DNA of 17,969 nt from Lachnospiraceae bacterium (GTDB taxonomy: Bacteria; Bacillota; Clostridia; Lachnospirales; Lachnospiraceae), in the NCBI GenBank assembly GCA_900769175.1, contig CAAGFP010000171.1, forward strand, positions 1-17,969, in the 5' to 3' direction. This document shows, in pieces, positions 1-7,764 of the stretch. The stretch's first letter is position 1; each line of letters starts with the position of its first letter. The notes beneath the pieces are model-generated. The model was not told the origin of the DNA and made no database searches. It saw only the letters and a program-made list of their open reading frames with translations. The translations under genes and the position numbers were made by a program.

Positions 1-1044
1 AACAAGACAAACGATGAAGTCTATTACGATATGGGCGAATGCTTGCCGAAGGACATGGAATATGTGATAGCCAATTCCAAGTTGTCCGACGATTTTGATA
101 TCGCGTCCACGCATATGATTTTGGTGGATTCCAGCGTACCATCCAAATCCGTTCGGAGCATGATCGGTGAAATGGAGCAGGTGGACGGCGTGAAATACGT
201 GCTTGGTCTGGAATCTGTTCTCGGCAGCCGCGTACCGGAAGAGATACTTCCGGAGAGCGTTAGGGAAATTCTGGAAAGCGACAAATGGGAGCTGTTGCTG
301 ATTAACTCAGAGTACAAGGTCGCAAGCGATGATGTAAACGATCAGATAAACAGCTTAAATACAATACTGAAAAAATATGATGAAACGGGTATGCTGATCG
401 GTGAAGCGCCCTGTATGAAGGATATGATTGAGACCACCGACCGCGACTTCCAGGTTGTTAATGCCGTTTCAATTATTGCTATCTTTATTATCATAGCCTT
501 TGTAGAAAAGAGCTTTTCACTGCCGTTTATTCTCATATCGGTTATTGAGCTTGCTATCTTTATCAATCTCGGACTCCCGCATTATCTCGGTCAGTCCCTG
601 CCGTTTATCGCACCGATCTGTATCAGTACTATTCAGCTTGGTGCAACAGTTGACTATGCAATACTCATGACTACCAGATATAAATCGGAGCGTATCGCAG
701 GGAATGATAAGCGTCACAGTGTAGGGACCGCTCTTGCAGCTTCTATCCCGTCGATTATCGTTTCAGGTATGGGTCTTTTCGCTGCAACCTTCGGCGTGGC
801 CGTTTACTCGGATATCGATATCATCAGTTCAATGTGTATGCTGATGGCAAGAGGCGCTGTGGTAAGTATGCTGTGCGTAATCTTTATTCTGCCGTCACTG
901 CTTATGCTCTGTGACAAGCTGATCTGTGCAACGACCTTCGGCATGAAGAAAAAAGGAAAACTTCCGCCCAAAGGTCCGGATGCCCCAAAAGATCCAACAG
1001 TACCTAACGAAACCGTATCCCAAAAATTCGAAATGCAGGTTTGA
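1..1044 (+). CDS. MMPL/RND-family transporter, C-terminal part (5' end outside window)
   Basis: This is the C-terminal 347 residues of a large membrane exporter. The frame is open from base 1, so the ATG at 31 is internal. An extracytoplasmic stretch of about 140 residues is followed by a five-helix bundle (roughly residues 155-310) and a charged, Pro/Lys-rich cytoplasmic tail. The helix beginning STIQLGATVDYAILMTTRYK carries the Asp-Tyr pair typical of the proton-relay helix of MMPL/RND proteins. The family uses proton-motive force to export lipids, peptides or drugs at the cell membrane; the cargo here is unknown. The gene ends 60 nt before an exported heptad-repeat protein with its own strong ribosome binding site, so the two are probably one operon. 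I am confident of the family but not of the substrate. Confidence 0.85.
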   Translation, partial: NKTNDEVYYDMGECLPKDMEYVIANSKLSDDFDIASTHMILVDSSVPSKSVRSMIGEMEQVDGVKYVLGLESVLGSRVPEEILPESVREILESDKWELLLINSEYKVASDDVNDQINSLNTILKKYDETGMLIGEAPCMKDMIETTDRDFQVVNAVSIIAIFIIIAFVEKSFSLPFILISVIELAIFINLGLPHYLGQSLPFIAPICISTIQLGATVDYAILMTTRYKSERIAGNDKRHSVGTALAASIPSIIVSGMGLFAATFGVAVYSDIDIISSMCMLMARGAVVSMLCVIFILPSLLMLCDKLICATTFGMKKKGKLPPKGPDAPKDPTVPNETVSQKFEMQV

Positions 1045-1104
1045 TGTTATGAAGCCTGTATTTGCCTAAATACCGAATATTACTTATCAGGAGGTAATTT
1101 TATA

Positions 1105-3252
1105 ATGAATAGCAAAATAAAGAAACCGCTGGCAGCCATTCTTTGCTGCACGGTACTTTTAGGAGGCGTCGGCGCTACCGTCTTCGCCATGACATCCGGA
1201 AAAGAACAGGAACAACCAGAAGAAAAGCCGGCTTTACTCGCCGCTGAAAATGAAGCCGAGCTTGTGAAAGATGAAACCGTTTATGTTTTGGCCAGTGCAG
1301 ACGGAAGAGTCGAAAAGATCATCGTCAGCGACTGGATCAAAAATTCAGTTGGCAGTAATTCGTTATCTGATAAATCGGAGCTGACAAATGTAGAAAATAT
1401 CAAGGGCGATGAGTCCTATACCATGAACGGCGACAATATGCGGGTATGGGACGCACAGGGCAATGACATATATTATCAGGGCAATATTGAAAAGGAACTC
1501 CCCGTAAATCTCAGCGTTTCCTATAAGCTGGATGGAAAAAGCATCTCTCCCGAAGAGCTTGCGGGAAAAAGCGGCAAGGTAACCATCCGTTTTGATTATA
1601 AGAATAATCAGTATGAAACGGTAGACATCGATGGCAAGCAAGAAAAAATATATGTTCCCTTTGCTATGATAACCGGGATGATACTGGATAACGACATATT
1701 CGCCAATGTGGATGTATCAAACGGAAAACTGATCAATGACGGTGACCGTACGATCATTGCCGGAATTGCTTTTCCCGGACTGCAAAGCAATCTGAATGTA
1801 GATAAAGAAAAGTTTGAAATACCTGATTATGTGGAAATCACCGCTGATGTAAAAAATTTTGAAATGACCAATACAGCTACGATTGCCACAAACGACATAT
1901 TCAACCGGCTGAATACGGATGAACTTGATTCTGTGGATGATCTGTCCGATTCTTTGGGCGAACTTACAGATGCCATGGATCAGCTTATGGACGGTTCTTC
2001 ACAGCTTTATGACGGTCTGTGTACTCTTCTGGATAAATCTGGAGAGCTTGTAAACGGAATCAATCAACTGGCGGACGGGGCTGCAAAGCTAAAGGTCGGC
2101 GCAGGCGATCTGGATAACGGCGCCGCAGACCTTGCTAACGGTGCAAAGCAGTTAACCGAGGGGCTCGGGCAGTTGACAGCCAACAATGATACTCTGAACG
2201 CTGGCTCCAAGCAGGTATTTGATTCACTTCTGAACATGGCTAATACGCAGCTTGCAACGGCAGGACTGAGTGTACCGAAGCTGACAATCGAGAACTATGC
2301 AAGCACCTTAAATGAAGTCATTGCCTCTCTTGATACAACCAATGTGGCAAAACAGGCACAGGCAGTCGCATTGCAAGAAGTAACGACGGCCGTCAATGAG
2401 CAGAAGGATACAATTACTGCAGGTGTAACAGCTGCTGTGAAAGAACAGGTTGCCGATAAGGTTTCAGAGGCTGTCCGTGAGAACGTGAAAACACAGGTCC
2501 TGGCATCCCAAGGTATGACAAAAGAGCAGTATGAAGCAGCTGTTAATGCGGGTATGATTACCGCGGAACAGCAGGCTCAGATCACCGCTGTTATTGACGC
2601 TCAAATGGAGTCAGAAACAGTAAAGGCAACAATTGAGGCAAATGTGAATACACAGATGAAGTCAGAGGACATCCAAAAAACGATTGCTGCAAAAACCGAA
2701 GAACAAGTTAAACTTCTGATCGAACAAAATATGAATTCTGCCGAAGTACAGGCGCAGATCACAGCAGCTCTTGAACAGGCGAAGTCCGGTGCAGCTTCTA
2801 TATCTGCTCTTAAGGAGCAGCTTGACAGCTATAACACTTTCTATACCGGACTTAGCCAGTATACCGCCGGTGTAGCTTCGGCTAAAAATGGTGCAGATGC
2901 ACTGAATGTAGGTGCTGCTCAGCTGAAAGCAGGAACAGCAGAATTATATGCCGGCATGAATGAACTGTACAATGGAATTCTCACGTTGAAGAACGGCGCT
3001 CCTGCTCTTGTAGATGGAGTTACAGCACTGCGTGACGGCGCAATGAAATTATCCGATGGCCTGAAAGAGTTTAACGAACAGGGTGTTCAGAAGCTTGTCG
3101 ATGCTGTGGACGGAGATCTCGGCGGATTGTTCACCAGAGTCAAAGCTACTGCGGATGTTTCAAAGGATTACAAATCTTTCTCAGGTATTTCAGATGATAT
3201 GGACGGTCAGGTAAAGTTTATATATCGCACCGATTCTATTAAAGTAAAATAA
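1105..3252 (+). CDS. Exported heptad-repeat (YhgE/Pip-like) protein, MMPL partner
   Basis: The 715-residue product has an N-terminal membrane segment or signal peptide (about residues 8-29, after a KIKK basic start). A beta-rich domain follows to about residue 265. Next come two blocks of Leu-x-x-Gly-type heptads (about 285-365 and 600-670, with units such as QLADGAAKL and QLKAGTAEL). They flank a long Ala/Gln/Glu-rich stretch (about 420-580) that should be a coiled coil. The heptads resemble those of YhgE/Pip-family proteins, but the multi-helix C-terminal membrane domain of that family is missing; the protein ends in a soluble tail. The start is fixed by GGAGG about 10 nt upstream. Its place right after the MMPL exporter suggests an extracytoplasmic partner of that transporter. 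That role is inferred. Confidence 0.72.
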   Translation: MNSKIKKPLAAILCCTVLLGGVGATVFAMTSGKEQEQPEEKPALLAAENEAELVKDETVYVLASADGRVEKIIVSDWIKNSVGSNSLSDKSELTNVENIKGDESYTMNGDNMRVWDAQGNDIYYQGNIEKELPVNLSVSYKLDGKSISPEELAGKSGKVTIRFDYKNNQYETVDIDGKQEKIYVPFAMITGMILDNDIFANVDVSNGKLINDGDRTIIAGIAFPGLQSNLNVDKEKFEIPDYVEITADVKNFEMTNTATIATNDIFNRLNTDELDSVDDLSDSLGELTDAMDQLMDGSSQLYDGLCTLLDKSGELVNGINQLADGAAKLKVGAGDLDNGAADLANGAKQLTEGLGQLTANNDTLNAGSKQVFDSLLNMANTQLATAGLSVPKLTIENYASTLNEVIASLDTTNVAKQAQAVALQEVTTAVNEQKDTITAGVTAAVKEQVADKVSEAVRENVKTQVLASQGMTKEQYEAAVNAGMITAEQQAQITAVIDAQMESETVKATIEANVNTQMKSEDIQKTIAAKTEEQVKLLIEQNMNSAEVQAQITAALEQAKSGAASISALKEQLDSYNTFYTGLSQYTAGVASAKNGADALNVGAAQLKAGTAELYAGMNELYNGILTLKNGAPALVDGVTALRDGAMKLSDGLKEFNEQGVQKLVDAVDGDLGGLFTRVKATADVSKDYKSFSGISDDMDGQVKFIYRTDSIKVK

Positions 3253-3370
3253 ATCATATAAGGAAAAGGTTTACGTTTGCTTGAAAACAGCCTCAGCGAC
3301 ATATAACTGTTGGATGGCAATGACCTCCGATACACATTTATCTCGTCTTTTATTTATCTGGGATATCATC

Positions 3371-3409
3371 AAAGAGCCAAGGGCAAGTTTCACTTACCCT
3401 TGGCTCTTT
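3371..3409. terminator. Inverted repeat between convergent genes, probable bidirectional terminator
   Basis: A 13-bp perfect stem (AAAGAGCCAAGGG at 3371-3383 with its complement at 3397-3409) can extend inward through GGGCAAG/CTTACCC with one mismatch. It lies between the + strand heptad-repeat gene and the end of the - strand small gene (stop at 3415). T runs on either side are only three long, so efficiency is uncertain. The convergent position supports a shared terminator. Confidence 0.6.
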
Positions 3410-3414
3410 GGAGG

Positions 3415-3666
3415 TTATTCATCAGCATGATCGGAAGTATCCTTGTTTTCTTCTTCATTTTCTGAATCAGAAAAGCTACCATCGCTGTCTTCCGAGCTGG
3501 CTTCAACCGCTTTCGTCTTAAAAGGACATTTGAATTCACCGATATGCTGATGAATTAGGATAACCACCTTATACGCAGTGTAAATGACAGCAAGGCATAC
3601 GCCGATTTTGGCAATCATTTTAGCGGGCCCTTCACAGGATTTTGCGGTTTCATAATTTTTCTTCAT
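3415..3666 (-). CDS. Small membrane-anchored protein with acidic tail, unknown function
   Basis: I do not recognise this 83-residue protein. It has a basic N terminus and one hydrophobic segment (about residues 18-40, containing IGVCLAVIYTAYKVVILI). A short KCPFK stretch follows, and then a tail of about 30 residues that is almost entirely Glu, Asp and Ser. On the minus strand GGAGGTGT lies directly upstream of the ATG at 3666, which makes this a credible gene despite its size. It is the only minus-strand gene in the window and stands alone. The acidic tail could bind cations or a basic partner, but nothing in the sequence proves that. Confidence 0.68.
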   Translation of the reverse strand: MKKNYETAKSCEGPAKMIAKIGVCLAVIYTAYKVVILIHQHIGEFKCPFKTKAVEASSEDSDGSFSDSENEEENKDTSDHADE

Positions 3667-3701
3667 TTTTACACCTCCGGAACAGTGAAATGGGTATGTA
3701 C

Positions 3702-3719
3702 AAGGTAAAATATTACCTT
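3702..3719. promoter_or_regulatory. 18-bp palindrome upstream of the acidic-tail gene, possible operator
   Basis: AAGGTAA at 3702-3708 and TTACCTT at 3713-3719 form a perfect 7-bp inverted repeat around AATA. It sits about 36 nt upstream of the start codon of the minus-strand gene, between its ribosome binding site and an AT-rich stretch (TATATAAA, read on the minus strand) that could be a -10 region. The position suits a repressor site. It does not match an operator that I know with certainty. Confidence 0.35.
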
Positions 3720-3879
3720 TATATAAAACATATACTTTTTGAAATCAGAAAGCAACTGTGAAACATTAAAATTATTGTGAATTTGAGCAAACAAGAGAAA
3801 TTCTCCTATTAATATCTCTTCAATATTTGAGGAAAATCGACTTTTTCTACGAAATTGAGGAATTCATATAAACTCTCCA

Positions 3880-3908
3880 TTTACAGATAGCAGGCAAGCT
3901 GTTATCAT
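3880..3908 (+). promoter_or_regulatory. Sigma-A promoter of the manganese-efflux operon
   Basis: TTTACA at 3880-3885 and TATCAT at 3903-3908 are separated by exactly 17 nt. Each differs from the vegetative consensus at one position. Transcription would start near 3915, just ahead of the riboswitch, so the leader to mntP would be a little over 210 nt. Confidence 0.6.
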
Positions 3909-3939
3909 AATAAAAAACAGAAGATATGTGCCGGCAGGT

Positions 3940-4036
3940 GCATTATATCATGAGGGAGTAGTCGGCATCTTGCGATGCGGTATATCAACATCCTGACGAA
4001 AGTCTGGTATATCTTAAATGACGAGACTCACACATA
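3940..4036 (+). promoter_or_regulatory. yybP-ykoY (Mn2+) riboswitch aptamer
   Basis: The leader holds the conserved pieces of the yybP-ykoY motif in order. GGGAGTAG lies at 3954-3961. A GCATC/GATGC hairpin with a TTGC loop lies at 3965-3978. CATCCTGAC lies at 3989-3997 and continues into a small GAC-GAAA-GTC hairpin. The closing ACGAGACTCA lies at 4021-4030. TGAG (3951-3954) can pair with CTCA (4027-4030), and TATGTG (3925-3930) with CACATA (4031-4036), as outer closing stems. This class binds Mn2+ and usually turns downstream genes on when Mn2+ is plentiful. The next gene is mntP, the classic target, which makes the call strong. Exact aptamer ends are approximate. Confidence 0.85.
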
Positions 4037-4068
4037 GCAAAATTTTGCTGTATGTGCGTTTCGTTTTT
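4031..4068 (+). terminator. Riboswitch expression-platform terminator (first hairpin)
   Basis: CACATA (4031-4036) pairs with TATGTG (4051-4056), and GCAAAA/TTTTGC inside extends the stem with a two-base bulge. A T-rich tail follows (CGTTTCGTTTTT). The 5' arm CACATA could instead pair with TATGTG at 3925-3930 as an outer stem of the aptamer. This mutually exclusive pairing is what a transcriptional on-switch needs: bound Mn2+ would hold the arm and prevent the hairpin. Confidence 0.65.
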
Positions 4069-4076
4069 ATAGATAC

Positions 4077-4113
4077 GCAGTCAGATACAGCAATGTGTCT
4101 GACTGCTTTTTTT
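4077..4113 (+). terminator. Second, stronger intrinsic terminator in the mntP leader
   Basis: GCAGTCAGA (4077-4085) pairs perfectly with TCTGACTGC (4098-4106) around a 12-base loop and is followed by seven Ts (4107-4113). It lies just upstream of the mntP ribosome binding site (AGGAGGG). By sequence it is a textbook terminator, better than the first hairpin. Confidence 0.75.
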
Positions 4114-4130
4114 ACAGGAGGGATACAGAT

Positions 4131-4721
4131 ATGGGAATTGTTGAATTACTGCTTCTAGCAATCGGTCTTTCTATGGATGCCTTTGCTGTCTCAGTTTGTA
4201 AAGGTCTTGCAATGGAGAAAGCTGATTTTAAAAAGGCGTCTGTATGTGGGCTGTGGTTTGGCGGATTTCAGGCATTGATGCCGCTTATAGGATATTTGCT
4301 TGGAGCAAATTTTGAAAAGTATGTCGAAACAATCGCTCCGTGGATTGGTTTCACACTGCTGGCATTCATCGGTGGCAATATGATTCGGGAGGCAATGTCA
4401 AAAAAAGAAGAGGAAACTTCTCCGTCAACTGATGTTAAAACAATGTTCCTTATGGCAATTGCGACCAGTATAGATGCTCTTGCCGTTGGAGTTACTTTTG
4501 CATGTGTACCGGTCGAGGTATTAGCTCATGTAGGAAATATGGGAAATACTTTGTTTGCGGTCGGGCTCATTGGAATTATTACTTTCATGCTTTCCTGTCT
4601 GGGAGTAAGAATGGGTAGTACATTCGGTAACCGATACAAGACAAAAGCAGAATTTGCCGGTGGTCTTATTTTAATTTTAATTGGCTTGAAGATTATTCTG
4701 GAACATTTCGATATTCTTTAA
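4131..4721 (+). CDS. mntP: Manganese efflux pump MntP
   Basis: The 196-residue integral membrane protein exports Mn2+ across the cytoplasmic membrane. It consists of two homologous three-helix halves. Each carries the family's Asp-Ala-x-Ala-Val signature: D16 in SMDAFAVSVCKG and D115 in SIDALAVGVTFA, conserved acidic residues needed for Mn2+ transport. Length is normal for the family. The start at 4131 has AGGAGGG about 10 nt upstream. The in-frame ATG at 4095 falls in the loop of the terminator hairpin and is unlikely. The manganese riboswitch directly upstream and the P-type ATPase 36 nt downstream make this a manganese/divalent-cation detoxification operon. Confidence 0.95.
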   Translation: MGIVELLLLAIGLSMDAFAVSVCKGLAMEKADFKKASVCGLWFGGFQALMPLIGYLLGANFEKYVETIAPWIGFTLLAFIGGNMIREAMSKKEEETSPSTDVKTMFLMAIATSIDALAVGVTFACVPVEVLAHVGNMGNTLFAVGLIGIITFMLSCLGVRMGSTFGNRYKTKAEFAGGLILILIGLKIILEHFDIL

Positions 4722-4757
4722 CACAGAAAAATAAACACAAGAAAAGGAGCACATAAC

Positions 4758-7388
4758 ATGAGATTTTACGATAGCTCACCGGAAAAGGTGCTAGCGGAAC
4801 TTAAATCGCAGAAAAGCGGACTCAGTTCGGAAGAAGCATCTGTCCGGCTTGAGAAAAACGGAAAAAACAAATTACAGGCAGCAAAAAAGGATTCTCTTTT
4901 CAAGCGGTTCCTAATGCAGCTAATTGATCCAATGATTCTCGTTCTTCTTGTAGCCGCGTTTGTAAGTGCAGTATTAGCTATATGTGAGGGTGAAAGCTTT
5001 ACAGATGTAATTATTATACTGCTTGTTGTCATTGTAAATGCTCTCCTCGGCGTTTATCAGGAGAACAAAGCCGAGAAAGCAATTGAAGCTTTGCAGGCAA
5101 TGTCAGCAGCCACTTCAAAGTTGATGCGTGACGGAAAAATAAAAGTTATTCCCAGTGAGGAAATCGTTCCCGGTGATGTGGTACTTTTGGAGGCGGGCGA
5201 TGCCATTCCAGCTGACGGACGTCTCATTGAAAATGCGGGACTTACGATTGAAGAATCCGCTTTGACGGGGGAATCTGTTCCCGTAAATAAATTGATAGAT
5301 GAGATCAATTTGCGTGAGGGCAGCAAAGATGTGCCATTGGGTGATCGAAAAAACATGGTATACATGGGTTCTACAGTGGTATGTGGACGTGGCAGCTTTG
5401 TTGCCACCGTAACCGGTATGGATACTGAAATGGGCAAGATAGCCGGTGCAATTGCTGCTGCAAAAGAGAGCGAAACGCCTCTTCAGCGTAAGTTAAACGA
5501 ATTGTCAAAGGTTCTGACAAAGCTGGTTTTGGGAATCTGCATGTTAATTTTTGCTGTGCAGATGCTTAGGGCTGGAAGCTTTACGGCGGATGTGGTGGTT
5601 CATTCCTTTATGATCGCAGTTTCTTTGGCGGTGGCGGCAATTCCCGAGGGATTGGCTGCTGTCGTTACAGTTGTGCTTTCCATCGGTGTTACCAATATGT
5701 CAAAGCGAAACGCAATTATTCGTAAGCTTACAGCGGTTGAGACCCTTGGTTGCGCACAGATTATTTGCTCGGACAAGACCGGTACCCTTACGCAAAATAA
5801 AATGACAGTTACGGAACATTATGGTGATCTGAATATGACAGCGAAAATTATGGCTTTGTGTTCTGACGCCACAGCAGATGAGAATAACCATGTAATCGGC
5901 GAGCCGACAGAGGCGGCGTTGGTGAGATGGGCATTGGATAATGGAGTTTACAAGATCGTGTTAAACGAATCCGCGCCCCGCGTTGCTGAGATCCCCTTTG
6001 ATTCCGGACGAAAAATGATGTCTACCTTTCATAGAGCCGATGCTCATGTAATTCAGTACACAAAGGGTGCACCGGATGAGGTGTTGAAACGTTGCGCCTT
6101 TATCTATCAGGATGGTAAGATTGTTCCGATTGAGGAAATTGACAGAAAAGAAATATTACAGGCCAACAAATCCATGGCAGACAAAGCCTTGCGTGTTCTG
6201 TGCGCCGCTTTTCGTCAGTGGGATACCCTGCCTGTCAGTATTTCTTCCGAAGATTGTGAAAAGGAACTGGTGTTTGTCGGATTGACCGGTATGATTGATC
6301 CCATCCGCCCGGAAGTAAAATCAGCTATTGAGGAATGTTATCAGGCGGGTGTTCGCCCCATTATGATTACCGGCGATCACATTGACACGGCCACAGCCAT
6401 TGCAAAGGAGCTTGGTATATTGGGTGAAAACCAAAAAGCCATTACGGGTTCCCAGCTTGATGACATGAGCGATGAGGAGTTTGCCGCTGACTTTGTGAAT
6501 ATCTCCGTGTACGCAAGGGTTCAGCCGGAACATAAAACACGTATTGTGACAGCTTGGCAGAATGCCGGATATATTACAGCGATGACGGGCGACGGTGTGA
6601 ATGATGCGCCATCCATCAAGACGGCAGACATTGGCGTTGGTATGGGAATTACAGGCACCGATGTCACTAAAAACGCAGCGGATATGGTATTAGCAGACGA
6701 TAATTTTGCTACTATTGTCGGCGCGGTGGAGGAAGGCAGACGGATTTACGACAATATCCGGAAAGCGATACAGTTTTTACTTGGCTCCAATATGAGTGAA
6801 GTAATTAGTATTTTTATGGCAACGATCCTTGGTTTTACGATACTGGAGCCAGTACATCTGTTGTGGATCAATCTGATTACGGATTGCTTCCCCGCTTTGG
6901 CGCTGGGCATGGAACGGGCAGAAAAAGGAATTATGAATCGTCGGCCAAGGGATTCAAAAAGTAGTATTTTTTCAGGAGGCCTCGGTATCGATATTGCCTA
7001 TCAGGGGATTCTACTTTCCGCAGTAACGCTTGCTTCTTATTTTATTGGTCACTATATGGAATCCGGCGTATGGGAGATCGTAAATTCAAGTGACGGCATG
7101 ACAATGGCATTTTTGACGCTTTCCATAGCGGAAATTGTACATAGCTTTAATATGCGTAGCCAGAGGGGAACCCTGTTTTCCTTAAAAGGGCAGAATTTGC
7201 TGCTAAATATTTCTGCAATTGTGGCGTTACTTTTAACAACTTCCGTATGTGAAATACCCCTCCTTGCAAATGCATTTGGATTTACAGCGGTAAGCTTTGG
7301 AGAATATCTTGTAGCTATTGCGTTGGCAATGTCTGTTTTCCCGCTTGTAGAGCTTGTAAAGCTTATTCAGAGGAAATGTGCTAAATGA
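4758..7388 (+). CDS. P2A (SERCA-like) Ca2+/Mn2+-exporting P-type ATPase
   Basis: The 876-residue ATP-driven pump is full length for the family. In order it shows an N-terminal cation-ATPase domain, the actuator motif TGES (170-173), the PEGL motif of helix M4 (P296-E297), the phosphorylation motif DKTGTLT (D339), the nucleotide-binding KGAPDEVLKRC region, and the hinge TGDGVND (610-616). Helix M5 has N678-xx-E681 and M6 has N705-xx-T708-D709. With E297 these match the residues of Ca2+ site II in SERCA. Related pumps in lactic acid bacteria and streptococci lie under the same riboswitch class and protect against Mn2+ or Ca2+ stress. Because this one follows mntP under a Mn2+ riboswitch, Mn2+ export or co-export is likely; Ca2+ alone is the alternative. 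AAAAGGAG precedes the ATG. Confidence 0.9.
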   Translation: MRFYDSSPEKVLAELKSQKSGLSSEEASVRLEKNGKNKLQAAKKDSLFKRFLMQLIDPMILVLLVAAFVSAVLAICEGESFTDVIIILLVVIVNALLGVYQENKAEKAIEALQAMSAATSKLMRDGKIKVIPSEEIVPGDVVLLEAGDAIPADGRLIENAGLTIEESALTGESVPVNKLIDEINLREGSKDVPLGDRKNMVYMGSTVVCGRGSFVATVTGMDTEMGKIAGAIAAAKESETPLQRKLNELSKVLTKLVLGICMLIFAVQMLRAGSFTADVVVHSFMIAVSLAVAAIPEGLAAVVTVVLSIGVTNMSKRNAIIRKLTAVETLGCAQIICSDKTGTLTQNKMTVTEHYGDLNMTAKIMALCSDATADENNHVIGEPTEAALVRWALDNGVYKIVLNESAPRVAEIPFDSGRKMMSTFHRADAHVIQYTKGAPDEVLKRCAFIYQDGKIVPIEEIDRKEILQANKSMADKALRVLCAAFRQWDTLPVSISSEDCEKELVFVGLTGMIDPIRPEVKSAIEECYQAGVRPIMITGDHIDTATAIAKELGILGENQKAITGSQLDDMSDEEFAADFVNISVYARVQPEHKTRIVTAWQNAGYITAMTGDGVNDAPSIKTADIGVGMGITGTDVTKNAADMVLADDNFATIVGAVEEGRRIYDNIRKAIQFLLGSNMSEVISIFMATILGFTILEPVHLLWINLITDCFPALALGMERAEKGIMNRRPRDSKSSIFSGGLGIDIAYQGILLSAVTLASYFIGHYMESGVWEIVNSSDGMTMAFLTLSIAEIVHSFNMRSQRGTLFSLKGQNLLLNISAIVALLLTTSVCEIPLLANAFGFTAVSFGEYLVAIALAMSVFPLVELVKLIQRKCAK

Positions 7389-7398
7389 GTAAAAAGAA

Positions 7399-7439
7399 TC
7401 AAGACATCATATCTATAGAAGTGATGTCTTGATTTTTTT
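7399..7439 (+). terminator. Rho-independent terminator of the mntP-ATPase operon
   Basis: A perfect 11-bp stem (TCAAGACATCA at 7399-7409 with its complement at 7422-7432) has a 12-base loop and a seven-T tail (7433-7439). It starts 10 nt after the ATPase stop codon. Confidence 0.92.
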
Positions 7440-7457
7440 GTCGAATTATGTTATAAT
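7429..7457 (+). promoter_or_regulatory. Strong sigma-A promoter ahead of the ArsR fragment, overlapping the terminator
   Basis: TTGATT (7429-7434) and a perfect TATAAT (7452-7457) are 17 nt apart. The -35 box lies in the 3' arm and T tail of the preceding terminator. It would drive the truncated ArsR-like ORF at 7499, so it probably belonged to the lost regulator gene. It may now read through the gene remnants towards the glycosyltransferase. Confidence 0.6.
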
Positions 7458-7498
7458 ACGATTAAACACTTAATTGTGTTTTCAACAGGACTGATGGA

Positions 7499-7630
7499 AT
7501 GGATCAAATTAAGAAATTGCAAATTGAATTTGATGCCCGCCAAAATTTGTCAGTAGTCTTTGGAGATGAAGTTCGTCAAAAACTGCTGCTTTTAATGCTT
7601 GCCGGTGACCGCAATGGGGGGCTTCCTTAA
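7499..7630 (+). pseudogene. ArsR-family regulator, N-terminal remnant
   Basis: A 43-codon ORF begins MDQIKKLQIEFDARQNL and continues into FGDEVRQKLLLLMLAGDRNG, then hits a stop three codons later. The second half resembles the first helices of ArsR-type winged-helix regulators (the 'sDetRlkIL' region). The DNA-recognition helix and wing, which should follow, are absent. AGGA lies about 8 nt upstream of the ATG and a strong promoter precedes it. The sequence changes identity near 7615-7620, in a run of six Gs, and goes over into a cdsA-like fragment. This looks like the 5' end of a regulator cut by a deletion. Family assignment rests on about 25 residues, so it is moderate. Confidence 0.55.
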
Positions 7631-7764
7631 TTGGTCAGATCGGTGCTCTTTCCGTGTCGCTGATTATGAAATCAGCCATAATAAAAGATTTCGGAAATCT
7701 GATGCCTGGGCACGGTGGAGTATGGGATCGTTTTGACATCAGCTACTTATTGCGCCCTTAATAT
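7618..7764 (+). pseudogene. cdsA: cdsA (phosphatidate cytidylyltransferase) C-terminal remnant
   Basis: Read in the frame of 7627, the DNA encodes SLIGQIGALSVSLIMKSA followed by IKDFGNLMPGHGGVWDRFD. The latter is very close to the CdsA signature near the C terminus of that enzyme (GxKDxGxxxPGHGGxxDRxD), which makes CDP-diacylglycerol from phosphatidate and CTP. After DRFD the frame is damaged: it stops at the TAA of 7757-7759, while a +1 shift gives APLIFD, which fits the usual continuation. There is no start codon and the N-terminal two thirds is missing, so it is a decayed fragment. Phospholipid genes downstream make an ancestral neighbour role plausible. Confidence 0.75.
7733..7762 (+). 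promoter_or_regulatory. Possible promoter for the GT8-tetR unit
   Basis: A perfect TTGACA (7733-7738) lies in the cdsA remnant. It is followed after 18 nt by CTTAAT (7757-7762), a 4/6 match to the -10 consensus. It precedes the glycosyltransferase by about 70 nt. The -10 is poor, so this is a weak call. Confidence 0.28.

Noticed and set aside
3281..3430. 49-codon ORF from TTG, after AAGGAAAAGG, between the heptad-repeat gene and the convergent small gene
   Set aside because: It runs through the inverted repeat at 3371-3409 and into the minus-strand gene. It uses TTG at poor spacing and has no recognisable content.
3980..4015. Direct repeat GGTATATC (3979-3986 region and about 4008-4015) as a repeat element
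   Set aside because: Both copies fall within the riboswitch aptamer, where they are explained by local RNA structure. Two 8-bp copies are not evidence of a mobile or CRISPR-type repeat.
4095..4130. Upstream in-frame ATG extending mntP by 12 residues
   Set aside because: This ATG lies in the loop of the leader terminator hairpin and has no ribosome binding site. The ATG at 4131 has AGGAGGG and gives the normal MntP N terminus.
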